Shown here one piece after another: positions 34,581 to 45,200 of a stretch of DNA of 64,000 nucleotides. The stretch lies in assembly GCF_015863205.1 (NCBI RefSeq), contig NZ_JACBXQ010000005.1, positions 172,783-236,782 on the forward strand. Direction: 5' to 3'. Each line of letters begins with the position of its first letter. Positions within the stretch are counted from its first letter, which is position 1. The DNA comes from Facklamia lactis (GTDB lineage Bacteria > Bacillota > Bacilli > Lactobacillales > Aerococcaceae). A program made the translations under genes and the position numbers. Under the pieces are notes generated by a model. The model did not search any database and was not told the DNA's origin. It saw nothing but the letters and a program-made list of their open reading frames with translations.

Positions 34581-37010
34581 TTATCTTACTTCTAATCCTT
34601 CAACCTGTGCTAAAGCCATTAGAATATTATCCATACTTTGTTTTACCTCTTCATCCTTCAATGTCTTTTCTGGATTTTGGAAAGTTAAATGGTAAGCTAA
34701 TGATTGCTTTCCTGCTTCAATATTAGCTCCCGTATAACGGTCAAACAATTCAATACGGATTAAATCCTTCCCACCAGCTTGTTCAATGATTGTCACCAGG
34801 CGTTGATGAGAAACCGTCTGATCCACCAATAAAGCTAAATCTCTAGAAGTGGATGGATACTTAGCAAGAGCAGTTTGAACGAGTTCTTCTCGTTGATATC
34901 GTACAAGCCTATCCATCTCCAACTCTGCAAAATAGGAACACTCTTCCAAATCATATTCTTCCGCTATACTTGGATGTAATTGGCCAACCAAGCCAATGAC
35001 TTCATCAGCTAAAAGAATGTGAGCAGTGCGACCCAAATGCATAAACTCATAATCTTGTGTTGCCTCAAATCGCATATGGTCTATAAGCCTTAAGTCAGCC
35101 AAAATTCCTTCGAGCATTCCCTTAATATCATAGAAATCATACTTTAAACTTCCTGAATCCCAACGCGCACTTGCTTTTTCTCCCGATACAAACAATGATA
35201 AACGTTCTGTTTCTTGAGGTTGCTTATTCTTTTCCTCATTCATTAGAAAGACCTTTCCAATTTCATAAAAGGCTAAAGGTTTATTATGACGGGCTTTATT
35301 ATATCGAGCAATTTCCAACATAGAAGGAAGCATCGATTGACGTAGAACAGAACGATCTTCTGACATCGGTAAAAGAAGAGTGACTTTGTCTGGTTGACTT
35401 TCATTTAGCTTGGCCTGCTCAGGAGAAACTAGACTATAAGAAACCGTTTCAGTCAATCCCATTCCTTCCGCCAGATGACGGCATGCTCTAATCATTATTT
35501 GTCGATCATCTAGCTTGGCAGGACGACTAGGCGCACTTGGCAAGCTAGCAGGAATATTATCATAACCATAGATCCGAGCAACTTCTTCTAATACATCTGC
35601 TGGTATTTTAATATCCCAACGACGAGGAGGCACTGAGACCACAAAATCTTCTTCCCTAAATTCCACCTCAAAAGCTAATCGATCAAAAATCACTTGTAAA
35701 TCATTTTGGCTCAGATCAATCCCTAATTTATTATGAATATCTTCGTTTTTTACTTGCACTTGAACAGACTCTACATCACCGACCTTTATTTCGGCTATCG
35801 CCTCTTCGACTCGCCCTCCAGCCAGTCTTGCAATTAACAAGGCCGCTTGCTCACCCGCTTCCGAGACCGTCGCTTGATTAATGCCTTTCTCAAAACGGGC
35901 ACTTGCTTCTGAACGTAAGCCTAACCGACGCGAAGCAGATCGAATCGCTCCTCCTTCAAAAACAGCCGCTTCAAGCAGAACATTTCGGGTCGTATCTGTT
36001 ACATGAGAGTTCAAACCACCCATAATTCCAGCCAAAGCAATAGGCTCGTCCTCTGCGGCAATCACAATATCTTGTTCCTCAAGCGTTCTTTCTTTTTCAT
36101 CTAAGGTTTGGAATTTTGCTCCCTGATACCCATTACGGATAGAGATTGTTTTACTTGGTAAGGCATCATAATCAAAAGCATGAAGCGGTTGTCCATAATA
36201 AAGCATGTAATAATTAGTTGCGTCAACAATATTATTCATCGGACGAATATTAGCTTTCATTAACCGCATCTGGATATTGATAGGACTTGCTTCAATCTCA
36301 ACATCACGAATCAATCGAAGCTGATAGTGAGAAGACAAATCAGACTCTTCTTGCACAACCTTTACGGATTTCATCCAATCAAGAGCCGTCACTTCATCAG
36401 GCTTCGCAGCTAAATGAGAAAAATGGGGTTTTTGCTGAATAATGGCGCCCACTTCAAAAGCCGTTCCCCGCATTGATAAGGCATCCGCCCGATTAGGTGT
36501 AATTGACAATTCTAAGATGGGATCATCCAAGTCTAGGTACTCGATTACAGATGCTCCAATCGGAGCGTCTTCTGGTAGTAACATGATACCATCCGCGAAT
36601 TCTTTTGGGACCACTTTTTCTGACAAACCAATTTCTTGTAAAGAACAAAGCATTCCTTGAGAAACCTGTCCTCTCAATTCAGACTCTTTAATTAAGATGT
36701 CTCCTGGCAAGACCGTTCCTTCAAGCGCTGCTATTACCTTAGCGCCTTGACAAACATTCGGCGCTCCGCATACTATCTGACGTAGGTTCCCATCGCCAAC
36801 ATCTACTTTTGTGAGATTCAAATGATCAGAATCCGGATGAGGATGTAGTTCCACCACTTGACCCACAACTAAAGGGCCTTGAATATCTTGAGCTAAATTA
36901 TCTACTCCTTCAATTTCGATTCCAGTTCTAGACATTTTTTCTGCAATATCATCTGCCGAATATTGACTCAAATCGAGAAATTCTCCTAACCAGTTATATG
37001 ATACATACAT
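34581..37010 (-). CDS. pheT: Phenylalanyl-tRNA synthetase beta subunit
   Basis: 809 residues, full length. Order: N-terminal tRNA-binding OB fold (VVGQVVELHPHPDSDHL), B3/4 editing domain (TPNRADALSMRG), B5 domain, the synthetase-like core, and a C-terminal anticodon-recognition FDX-ACB domain (KYPSTSRDLALLVD). It pairs with PheS as an alpha2beta2 enzyme charging tRNA-Phe. Its ATG overlaps the pheS stop by one base. Confidence 0.97.
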   Translation of the reverse strand: MYVSYNWLGEFLDLSQYSADDIAEKMSRTGIEIEGVDNLAQDIQGPLVVGQVVELHPHPDSDHLNLTKVDVGDGNLRQIVCGAPNVCQGAKVIAALEGTVLPGDILIKESELRGQVSQGMLCSLQEIGLSEKVVPKEFADGIMLLPEDAPIGASVIEYLDLDDPILELSITPNRADALSMRGTAFEVGAIIQQKPHFSHLAAKPDEVTALDWMKSVKVVQEESDLSSHYQLRLIRDVEIEASPINIQMRLMKANIRPMNNIVDATNYYMLYYGQPLHAFDYDALPSKTISIRNGYQGAKFQTLDEKERTLEEQDIVIAAEDEPIALAGIMGGLNSHVTDTTRNVLLEAAVFEGGAIRSASRRLGLRSEASARFEKGINQATVSEAGEQAALLIARLAGGRVEEAIAEIKVGDVESVQVQVKNEDIHNKLGIDLSQNDLQVIFDRLAFEVEFREEDFVVSVPPRRWDIKIPADVLEEVARIYGYDNIPASLPSAPSRPAKLDDRQIMIRACRHLAEGMGLTETVSYSLVSPEQAKLNESQPDKVTLLLPMSEDRSVLRQSMLPSMLEIARYNKARHNKPLAFYEIGKVFLMNEEKNKQPQETERLSLFVSGEKASARWDSGSLKYDFYDIKGMLEGILADLRLIDHMRFEATQDYEFMHLGRTAHILLADEVIGLVGQLHPSIAEEYDLEECSYFAELEMDRLVRYQREELVQTALAKYPSTSRDLALLVDQTVSHQRLVTIIEQAGGKDLIRIELFDRYTGANIEAGKQSLAYHLTFQNPEKTLKDEEVKQSMDNILMALAQVEGLEVR

Positions 37011-38077
37011 TAATTTTGTCCTCCTTTGAATTGATTTAGAAATCTCAGATCATTTTGATAAAAATGTCGAATATCATCAATGTTATACTTAAGCATCGCC
37101 ACTCGGTCAATCCCTACACCAAAGGCAAAACCAGAATAACGTTCTGCATCGACACCTGACATTTCAAGTACATTCGGATGAACGATTCCTGCTCCTAACA
37201 CTTCTATCCAACCTGTTTGCTTACAGATCGAACAACCTTCTCCGCCACATTTAAAACAAGAAACATCAACCTCTACTGAAGGTTCTGTAAATGAGAAGAA
37301 TGAAGGACGAAGTCGGATTTCTCGTTCTTCACCAAAAAATGCCTTGGCAAATTGCAATAAGGTTCCCTTTAAATCTGCTAATGTAATACGAGGAGCCACT
37401 ACTAACCCTTCCATTTGATGGAACTGATGAGAGTGTGTCGCATCATCTGTATCACGACGGAAAACTTTACCTGGCGATACCATTTTTAACGGCCCATCTT
37501 TTTCAAAGTTATGTTGCTCTAATGTCCTTGCTTGAACAGGTGAAGTATGAGTCCTCAAAAGAACTTCTTCAGAAATATAAAAGGTATCCTGCATATCACG
37601 AGCGGGATGATTTCTTGGCAGATTCATTCTTTCAAAATTATAAGTATCGAGTTCTACTTCTGGTCCCTCAATAATTTGGTAGCCCATGCCTAAGAATAAA
37701 TCTTCTAACTCTTCACGCGTTTGAGTCAGAATGTGTCGAACACCTTGTGACTGAATCCGACCTGGTAAAGTGACATCGATTGTTTCTTTAGCTAACTGCG
37801 CTTGTAATTCTTCTTGCGCAATCTGTTTTTGTTTTAAGTCAAAAGCTTCATTGAACTTTGTATGAAATTGATTAATAAACTGCCCCAGCTGAGGTTTCTC
37901 TTCTTTATCAAGATCTTTCATCTTTTTCGAGATTTTAGTGAGCTCTCCCTTTTTACCTGTATAATTTACTCGGAGATCTTGTAACTCCTGACTTGATGAA
38001 GCTTGTTTGATGTCTTCTAGAGCTTTCTCAATAAGTGTATGAACTTGTTCTTGTAATTCTTTTATCATCTCTGTCAC
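37010..38077 (-). CDS. pheS: Phenylalanyl-tRNA synthetase alpha subunit
   Basis: 355 residues. An N-terminal coiled coil (about 1-95) is followed by the class II catalytic core with [40 protein letters not shown] and [14 protein letters not shown] CxxC...CxxC cluster (about 272-285) is typical of Gram-positive PheS. Expression is controlled by the T-box leader upstream. Confidence 0.97.
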   Translation of the reverse strand: MTEMIKELQEQVHTLIEKALEDIKQASSSQELQDLRVNYTGKKGELTKISKKMKDLDKEEKPQLGQFINQFHTKFNEAFDLKQKQIAQEELQAQLAKETIDVTLPGRIQSQGVRHILTQTREELEDLFLGMGYQIIEGPEVELDTYNFERMNLPRNHPARDMQDTFYISEEVLLRTHTSPVQARTLEQHNFEKDGPLKMVSPGKVFRRDTDDATHSHQFHQMEGLVVAPRITLADLKGTLLQFAKAFFGEEREIRLRPSFFSFTEPSVEVDVSCFKCGGEGCSICKQTGWIEVLGAGIVHPNVLEMSGVDAERYSGFAFGVGIDRVAMLKYNIDDIRHFYQNDLRFLNQFKGGQN

Positions 38078-38118
38078 CTTTTTCCCCCTGAATAGTTTTG
38101 ATTAGCATTTGATCGTAC

Positions 38119-38370
38119 AAAAAAAGCACCTCCCAAATAAGGGACGCGCTACCGTGGTACCACCCTTGTTCTCCAAGCCATTACAAATCTCAGAGCACTT
38201 TACATTGTTAACCCCAATGAAGGTATCCTTTTCTAGTGATGATCCACTATTGACAGATCGACTCCAAGACTGAAAAATGTTGTTACTACATAGTCTGTTT
38301 ACAGTCAAGACAGACCTCCCTCTAATGTAATTAACACAACATGGGTCTCTTCATAGTCTTTATTATTGCT
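38119..38370 (-). ncRNA. T-box riboswitch leader of pheST
   Basis: The T-box sequence GGGTGGTACCACGG (complement of 38152-38165) is followed by a terminator, CGTCCC paired with GGGAGGTG then a T run. The 250-nt leader includes long stem I sequences and a UUC in CAUUUUUCAG that could be the Phe specifier. Uncharged tRNA-Phe would disrupt the terminator and turn on pheST. Confidence 0.92.
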
Positions 38371-38376
38371 GCATCC

Positions 38377-38405
38377 AGTATAACCCGAATGATCTTCCTC
38401 GTCAA
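38377..38405 (-). promoter_or_regulatory. SigA promoter of pheST
   Basis: TTGACG (38400-38405), 17 nt, TATACT (38377-38382) on the minus strand, directly before the T-box leader. Confidence 0.82.
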
Positions 38406-38443
38406 TTGATGGTTAGCATGATTCTCATCGTATCCTCATCAAA

Positions 38444-38472
38444 AACAGCCCTTATTTGAAATAAGGACTGTT
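38444..38472 (-). terminator. Terminator of HD-domain gene
   Basis: AACAGtCCTTAT pairs with ATAAGGgCTGTT, followed by TTTGATG on the minus strand, 30 nt after the stop. Confidence 0.8.
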
Positions 38473-38501
38473 CCAATCATCCTATTTATTATGGGTTTAA
38501 A

Positions 38502-39011
38502 CTACTCTGAAACTTCCACAGCCTGAGCTTTACTTTGTTCTTTATTTTTAATAAAGTTCATAATCCCTGCACACCATTCACAAATGGCACTATGTTTATC
38601 CATCCAAGTGACGATATAAGACTCACCATATAGAGGGAGAGCGAGTGTTGCTCCAAACATATGCTTTACAATAATATCTTGTTCTTTTTCTGATAATTCT
38701 GTTAACTTCAAAGCATTCTCTAAAGCAATTCTGGGGTGTTCATAATTATGGCCTTTCCCTCCAACACAATGCTTATCACAAGATTCATAATAGAAAAGAT
38801 CATGTAATAAAGCCGCTCTAGCAGTCGCCACCTCATCTAATCCCAAAAACTTGGCAATCTTATATGACCGATAAGAAACTGATATAGAATGTGCTAACCG
38901 ATTCGTTACTTTATGATGAACAAATTTTTCTAATGCTTGAACTTCTTCTGACCCCATCAGGTCTGCTACAATTTCCATATAGTCCTTATTTTCACGCCAA
39001 GTTAAAGCCAT
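38502..39011 (-). CDS. HD-domain phosphohydrolase
   Basis: 169 residues. HSISVSYRSYKIAKFL gives the first metal histidine and ALLHDLFYYES the HD doublet. A cysteine-rich DKHCVGGKGHNYEHPRIA segment and ETWMDKHSA-like late helix complete an HD fold as in small bacterial HDIG-type hydrolases. Substrate unknown. Monocistronic. Confidence 0.8.
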   Translation of the reverse strand: MALTWRENKDYMEIVADLMGSEEVQALEKFVHHKVTNRLAHSISVSYRSYKIAKFLGLDEVATARAALLHDLFYYESCDKHCVGGKGHNYEHPRIALENALKLTELSEKEQDIIVKHMFGATLALPLYGESYIVTWMDKHSAICEWCAGIMNFIKNKEQSKAQAVEVSE

Positions 39012-39101
39012 TTAGACATGCCTCCATTTAATTTACTAACTTAAGTATACCCTTCTTTTATAAAAAAAATGTAAATTCCATGTAAAGTTTTGGTTAAGCC
39101 C

Positions 39102-39902
39102 CTATAACATTTTACTCTCTTCACTCCAGGCAAACATCAGAATACCGGCTGCTACCGCTACATTTAAAGACTCTGCCCTTCCTGGCATGGGAATATAAAT
39201 TTTTTCGTCCGCAAATTTTAGCCAATTTGAACTTACTCCCTTGGCTTCATTCCCCAACACTAGAACTCCTTTTTGCCCAGCTAAGTTGCGATAAGATTTT
39301 GCCTCTTGATGCAGTGCGGTCGCATAAACAGGAAGTTGTCGATCAGCAATATAAGTCATTAAGGTCGAATTATTTTCTTGAATCAATGGCAAGTGCCACA
39401 AAGATCCCTGTGTTGAGCGAATCACTTTATCATTGTATAGATCCACACACCCTTCTCCTATTAGAACCCCATCAAAACCAGCAGCATCTGCTGTTCTTAT
39501 CATCGTACCTAAGTTACCAGGATCCTGAATACTATCACAAAGTAAGTAATAATCTCCATTTAACTTTTGAGAGACCTGACCTAAAGGATTCATACCCACA
39601 ATCGCAAGAACCCCTTGAGAAGTCTCTGTCATTGTGAGACTTGCCATGATCTCATTCGTCACTTCAATCATTTCAATCCCACTAGCCATCAGCTGTTGTT
39701 TGAAGACCGGTTGGTTGGTTACTTGTTCAAGAAATTTTTGTGTAACAAGAATCGTTAATAGGTTGACTTGAGACCGAAGTGCTTCTTCGATTAAATGTTG
39801 CCCTTCGATTATATATTGCTGTGTTTTACGTCTTCCTTTACTAGTTTGCAATTTTCTCCAGTCTTTAATTCTCTGATTTTGCTTAGATTGTATGAATTCC
39901 AT
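39102..39902 (-). CDS. TrmH/SpoU-family RNA methyltransferase
   Basis: 266 residues. An N-terminal RNA-substrate-binding domain (IKDWRKLQTSKGRRKTQQYIIEG region split, about 10-80) precedes the SPOUT knot with DSIQDPGNLGTMIRTADAAG (motif 1), VLGNEAKGVS (motif 2) and IPMPGRAESLNVAVA (motif 3). It 2'-O-methylates rRNA or tRNA; the site is not evident. No acylphosphatase or pheST operon link was seen, although the gene lies upstream of pheS as in several Firmicutes. Confidence 0.92.
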   Translation of the reverse strand: MEFIQSKQNQRIKDWRKLQTSKGRRKTQQYIIEGQHLIEEALRSQVNLLTILVTQKFLEQVTNQPVFKQQLMASGIEMIEVTNEIMASLTMTETSQGVLAIVGMNPLGQVSQKLNGDYYLLCDSIQDPGNLGTMIRTADAAGFDGVLIGEGCVDLYNDKVIRSTQGSLWHLPLIQENNSTLMTYIADRQLPVYATALHQEAKSYRNLAGQKGVLVLGNEAKGVSSNWLKFADEKIYIPMPGRAESLNVAVAAGILMFAWSEESKML

Positions 39903-39981
39903 CGTCTGATTCCTTTTTCCTTCCCTTTACTTCTATATCCTAAACGTTGTACGCTAGAACTTTACAGCAAAGTACATAAAA

Positions 39982-40012
39982 AAGCAAACCCACTTTTGAC
40001 ATGAGTTCGCTT
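39982..40012 (-). terminator. Terminator of pepV
   Basis: AAGCGAACTCA pairs, with G-T wobbles, with TGGGTTTGCTT, followed by a T run on the minus strand. Confidence 0.8.
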
Positions 40013-40021
40013 AGATAATCA

Positions 40022-41440
40022 TTAACGTGTCAGACGATAAATCGCTTCAGCATAAATAGCAGTTGCTCTCAAAAGATCTTTAATCGCTAAAAATTCATTA
40101 GCTTGATGCATCGTATCAATCGAATCAGGGAAAAGCGCTCCATAGGAAACCCCTCGCTCCATTAAACGTCCGTAGGTTCCGCCACCAATTGTTTGCTCAT
40201 AAGCCTCAAGACCCGTTTGTTGATGATAGACATCAAGCAAGGTTTTAACTAAAGGATCCTCAGGTGAAACATAGTGAGGCTCTTTAGCCTTTGTCATCTC
40301 AATTTGAATCGCCTGATCAACGAGGGCTCTCTCGATGGCTGATTGAATCGTCGCTGAATCGGTTCCTTTTGGATAGCGGAAATTCGCATTAATTAAGCCT
40401 CCCTCTGTCAGATTATATTGAAGAATTCCCACATTCATAGAAAGGGCTCCCATAATTTCATCAGTAATCGCCACTCCTAATTGACTACCTTCAAAATCCT
40501 CATGTAGGGTCTGGCCTGCTAAAGCAAGAAATTCATTTGCTGATTGAGCATCGTAATCATATTGATTTAAAAAGTTAGCTAAATAAGTACCTGCATTATG
40601 GCCTTTCTCAGGAGTCGAACCATGGGCAGCTTTACCTGTCACTTCAAACTGAAGACTATCCGCATCAAAACTAACATGACCGCTAATTTCCTTACCTTCC
40701 AAATAGCGACCAAAATCTTCCATCATTTCTTCGGGATGATCGGTCTTAACCGTGGCAACTGCTTCTTGAGGTACCATATTGGCCCGTAATCCCGCTTGAA
40801 ACTGGGCTAGTTTTACTGTACCATTTGTATTTTCTCCCGAATTAAAATGAAAGATTGCAGAAACGTTCCCTTTTTCCCCATTAATAATCGGAAATTGAGC
40901 GTCTGGTGAAAAGCCATAATCAGGCATTTCAGCATGTTGAGAATAGTGATCCATACACATCCAACCAGACTCTTCATCAGTACCAATGATTAAATGAATT
41001 TTTTGATTAAATTGAACCCCTAATTCACGCAATAGCTTGATTGCAAAGTAGGCTCCAACTGTCGGTCCCTTATCATCAGAAGAACCTCTCGCATAGATCC
41101 TTCCATCCTTAATGACCGGTTCATATGGATCGGTCTCCCATCCTGTTCCTTCTGGGACCACATCCACATGCCCAAGGATTCCTAAAACTTTCTCACCTTC
41201 ACCAATTTCAATCCTCCCCACCAAAGGACCAAATTGTTCAGTAGCAAAACCATCTTCTTGTGCCATCTTTAAGAACTCTTCTAATGCCGCTTTAGGTCCA
41301 GGGCCTACTGGAGCATCCTCACTTGCAAGCGCATCCTCACGAACAGATCTTACTCGGATTAATCTAAATAAGTCCTCTAGCAAGGCATCCTGACGCTCCT
41401 CAACCTCTTGAAGCCAATTAATATTCTCTAATTTACCCAT
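40022..41440 (-). CDS. pepV: Dipeptidase PepV (M20 metallopeptidase)
   Basis: 472 residues from ATG 41440 (GGAGGGAAGAC upstream); the longer frame has no such site. LGILGHVDVVPEG and ARGSSDDKGPTVGA carry the first metal ligands, IGTDEESGW the catalytic and bridging glutamates, and a late GTYGRLMERGVSYGALFP the last ligands. PepV removes N-terminal residues from dipeptides and some tripeptides in lactic acid bacteria and supplies free amino acids. Monocistronic with its own terminator. Confidence 0.94.
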   Translation of the reverse strand: MGKLENINWLQEVEERQDALLEDLFRLIRVRSVREDALASEDAPVGPGPKAALEEFLKMAQEDGFATEQFGPLVGRIEIGEGEKVLGILGHVDVVPEGTGWETDPYEPVIKDGRIYARGSSDDKGPTVGAYFAIKLLRELGVQFNQKIHLIIGTDEESGWMCMDHYSQHAEMPDYGFSPDAQFPIINGEKGNVSAIFHFNSGENTNGTVKLAQFQAGLRANMVPQEAVATVKTDHPEEMMEDFGRYLEGKEISGHVSFDADSLQFEVTGKAAHGSTPEKGHNAGTYLANFLNQYDYDAQSANEFLALAGQTLHEDFEGSQLGVAITDEIMGALSMNVGILQYNLTEGGLINANFRYPKGTDSATIQSAIERALVDQAIQIEMTKAKEPHYVSPEDPLVKTLLDVYHQQTGLEAYEQTIGGGTYGRLMERGVSYGALFPDSIDTMHQANEFLAIKDLLRATAIYAEAIYRLTR

Positions 41441-41483
41441 GTCTTCCCTCCATTTTTTATTTACTTCTTTATTATAATGCATG

Positions 41484-41518
41484 AAAACCCTTTAGACTAG
41501 CTTAATCCAAAGGGTTTT
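41484..41518 (-). terminator. Terminator overlapping the end of rsuA
   Basis: AAAACCCTTT pairs with AAAGGGTTTT on the minus strand. The 5' arm is within the last codons of rsuA and the stop lies in the loop. Confidence 0.75.
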
Positions 41519-42222
41519 AATCGTTCTAATTCTATTTCACTTAATCGGCGGTAATCACCAAATTCTAAGTCGGAATCCAATTCAATTGGGCCCATCGTTT
41601 GTCGATGAAGTTCCGTAACCTTCAAATCACAAGCTTCAAACATGCGCTTCACTTGATGAAATTTCCCTTCATATATCTGAACCGTAATTCGAGACATATC
41701 TTGTTCAAATCTAACTTCTTCGATCACTAATTCTGCTGATTGAGTGGTAAAATCGCCCAAATCCAAGCCGTGGGCAAAAGCTTCAACCGTCTTTTCCGTC
41801 ACAATACCTTTAATCTCAGCATAATATCGCTTAGCTACTTGGTGCTTGGGTGATGTTAAACGATGTCCTAGTTTCCCATCATTTGTTAACAAAAGCAAAC
41901 CAGTCGTATTGATATCCAACCGGCCTACAGGAAAAAGATCAGGACGATAGTCTTCAGGGGCTAAGCAATTCAAAACCGTTGAATGATACGAATCTTCGGT
42001 TGCTGAAATAACTCCTTTTGGTTTATTAAGCATCCAATAGACAAACTCTTCGTGAACTACCTTTTGCCCGCCCACTTCTACCTGATCTTGTTCCGGACGG
42101 ACATGAAGATTAGGCTTTTTGACTACTTCCCCATTTAATCTTACATGTCCTCCACTAATCAGCGCTTTCACTTCTTTACGAGACCCAAAGCCATTATTAC
42201 TTAATAATTTGTCTAGTCTCAT
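41497..42222 (-). CDS. rsuA: 16S rRNA pseudouridine synthase (RsuA family)
   Basis: 241 residues. An S4 RNA-binding domain (MRLDKLLSNNGFGSRKEVKA) is followed by the RsuA/RluB core with LFPVGRLDINTTGLLLLTNDG, which holds the catalytic aspartate, and a late YEGKFHQVKRMFEA. It should modify a uridine in 16S rRNA. Its start overlaps the end of the flippase gene by 4 bp, so the two are translationally coupled. Confidence 0.93.
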   Translation of the reverse strand: MRLDKLLSNNGFGSRKEVKALISGGHVRLNGEVVKKPNLHVRPEQDQVEVGGQKVVHEEFVYWMLNKPKGVISATEDSYHSTVLNCLAPEDYRPDLFPVGRLDINTTGLLLLTNDGKLGHRLTSPKHQVAKRYYAEIKGIVTEKTVEAFAHGLDLGDFTTQSAELVIEEVRFEQDMSRITVQIYEGKFHQVKRMFEACDLKVTELHRQTMGPIELDSDLEFGDYRRLSEIELERLKPFGLS

Positions 42223-45200
42223 TTATTAATACTTAATCTTTCTTGTAACTCTGATTGATAATCACCAATGAGGATCGACATCATTCCAAACAGACTCATG
42301 ACCCCCAGATATAAAATCATCGCCATAATCACAACGATAATAATTTGTAAGAATGTCAGGCCTCTTCCTGCCGGATCCATCATCGCATTCATTGCTCGGT
42401 TCCAGGCTACCGCCCCAATTCCCATTACAACCGTACCAATCAAGATTCGAACGAGATCTCCGACAAAATAACGGTCACGAATTTTTATCGCGCGCCAGAT
42501 TTTCATCCACATCATAACGGACGAGACACCGAAACCAATCATTGTCGCCAACATGGCCCCATGCGCTTGGAATAAAGCAACCATTGGAAATTGTAAAATC
42601 AGTTTAACAACGATTCCGACTACCAAATAGCTGACTGCTTGGCGGCGATAATTCATTGATTGTAAGATAGCTGAAAAGACCGTATAAGTTCCTAATGTAA
42701 TGGACATAAAAGAACCGGTTACCAACAAAGCTGGACCTTCTGAATAACCAGCCGGATAGAAAAATGGATAAAGATTGTTTGCAATCGCAGCCATTCCGAC
42801 TGATGCAGGTAACATAATAAAGGCAAATACTAGAACAATATCTTTAATCAATTCTCCTGTTTTATTAACGTCTCCTTCAGAAAACTTTGCAGAAACGGCT
42901 GGAATAGATGATGTCGCAATCGCAACAGATATCGCAATGATAATCATAACTAATTTATCCACATCTAAACTCATTGCCCCAAACAACTCTGATATTTCAT
43001 TCGACATTAAGACCGTGGTTCGAATCAATATCTGTTTAAAAGTATAAGTATCAATATTCTGAACAATAATGATTCCACCACCTAAAAGAACAAAAGGAAT
43101 CGAATCAATCAGCATTAAGCGTAAACTCTCTTTAAAATCTACATCCAAGCGATCTCGAGATTCTGCTTTCAATTGTTTCAATTGTGGTAGATGACGAAGA
43201 TAACAAATAATCAAATAGATTAAAGAAGCTAAAGCTCCCACAAAAGCAGCAAATGTCGAATGCGCCACTGCATAAGTTGCATTGCCTTGATAGATTGTCA
43301 TTATCGCATAAGTCGCAACCAACATATAAATAACTCGCACAATTTGTTCTAATACTTCTGAAATTGCAGTCGGAACCATATCGTTTAACCCTTGGAAGTA
43401 ACCCCTGATTAAACTCATCGCTGGTAAGATCAATAAGGCAGGTGCCAACGTTCTAATAATTGTTGTAGCTGCTTCTGGATTATCCGTGGCTGACTGGTTG
43501 GCAAGAACAGGTGCTAAAAGAAACATTAAGCCTGCGGAAATGACACCCGAAATCAACATAATAAGCATACTATTTCTGAATAGCTTATCTGCCACTTTAA
43601 ACTCTTTTTTCGTGTTATAGTAAGCCATTTGCTTGGCCACTGCACTTGGAAAACCTGCTGTCGCAATCGCTAGAAAAAGTGAGTAAGGTTTATAACCGAC
43701 TGTATACAAAGTATTAGCCTGAGTATACTCTGCCCCCAACCAGGTTGCCCAAGGGATCACATATAAAGCACCTATTATTCTAGAGAAAATTTTACCAAAA
43801 GATAACCAAGCTGTCCCTGAGACAAAGTTACGACTCGCTTCTTTGTCCGCCTCTATGCTTTGATCCGTATCCTCCGTCATTTCCTGTTGACGCATAGCTG
43901 ATTCAATAATAGCATCCGTTAAAATTGGCTCATGATAATGCGCCGTTCTCTGGGAGACCTTATCTCCTAGACTTTGATTTTCAGGATCAAAATCCTCTGG
44001 AACCACTTCTTTAGCATCGCTCATTCGATATTCATAAAAAACATCCGGACCTTCTTTTAAGCTTATTTCATCTTGATAAGCCGCTTTTTCTTCAGAACGA
44101 TCTTTTTTGCTAGGCATTCTTGCCGCTAACTGTCCGAGCGAATCTTTTGTTTTACTCCACATTGTGGAGCCTTTTTCCGTTAAATTCTGCCATACCTCTG
44201 AAGATGAACCGTTAGACTGTTCTTCAGAATAGGAGGTATCTTCATCATCCTGCTCAAATTCTTGATAAGTAGCGAGATCTTCCTCTGAAGCAGAATCTTC
44301 CCATTCGTCTTCTAACTCCGTCCGAGCAGGCCGAATGACCTGATCTTCTATCTGACTCTCTCGCTCTTCAACTTTAGAGTCAGTTGTAATTCTAATATCT
44401 TCATCTTGATACTGATCTTCAGTAAGTTCATCAGAAGAAATAACTTGATCGACTTGAGGATACTCCTCTTCTGCCATCATTCCCTCTCTATCTTCAACCT
44501 CATATTCTTCCACATACAAAGGCGCATCCTGAACGTGATTATTCTCTCCATCAAAACTACTTGTTTCAGAAACTTCTTGATCCAAATATGCTTCATCAGA
44601 GTCATCCTCTGTACGACGAATCCGAAAATTAGAGCTATCACTTTCTAACACTTCTGTATCTGTTGCGGAAACAGGGTGATCTCCTAACTCAGAAAGATTT
44701 AATTCTCCCTCTTCATGACTTGTATCTGAGTAAAACACTTCATCTTCTTCATCAGAATAATATTCCGTTTCTTCAAGATCTTCTCGCGTCGAAAATACGC
44801 TCTGCATGATCCTTTTGAAAAAGCTTGGTTTCACATTCGCAACTCTTTTTTGGTTTTGCTCATCACGCAATTGATTCTCAATTGAACGATATTCAAATGG
44901 GTTAGAGTTAGAACGCTCAGTTGAGCTTTCTTCTTCAAAATGATGCCGTTGATAAACGTCCTCTTCAATATCCATGGATAACGTTTCTTCTAACTGGTTA
45001 GCCGAATCCTTATACTCAGCTAGATCGATATCCTGATGATCTACTTCTTCTCTTTCAACCTTCCTGTCATAGAAAGTTAATTCTGTAGGTAAATCATAAT
45101 TCTCTAATGAATCTTCCGGATCAAAAGGTTCAACCTCTGAACGGTCAAAATACTTTTCTGTAGATGTCGTTTCTAATTCTTCTTGAATTAGATCATCCTC

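Noticed and set aside
38102..38308. 68-codon frame on the minus strand upstream of pheS
   Set aside because: It lies entirely in the T-box leader, whose conserved RNA elements explain the sequence.
42268..44648. Open frames opposite the flippase gene
   Set aside because: They are antisense shadows with implausible composition; the minus-strand frame encodes a continuous protein with conserved C-terminal domain.
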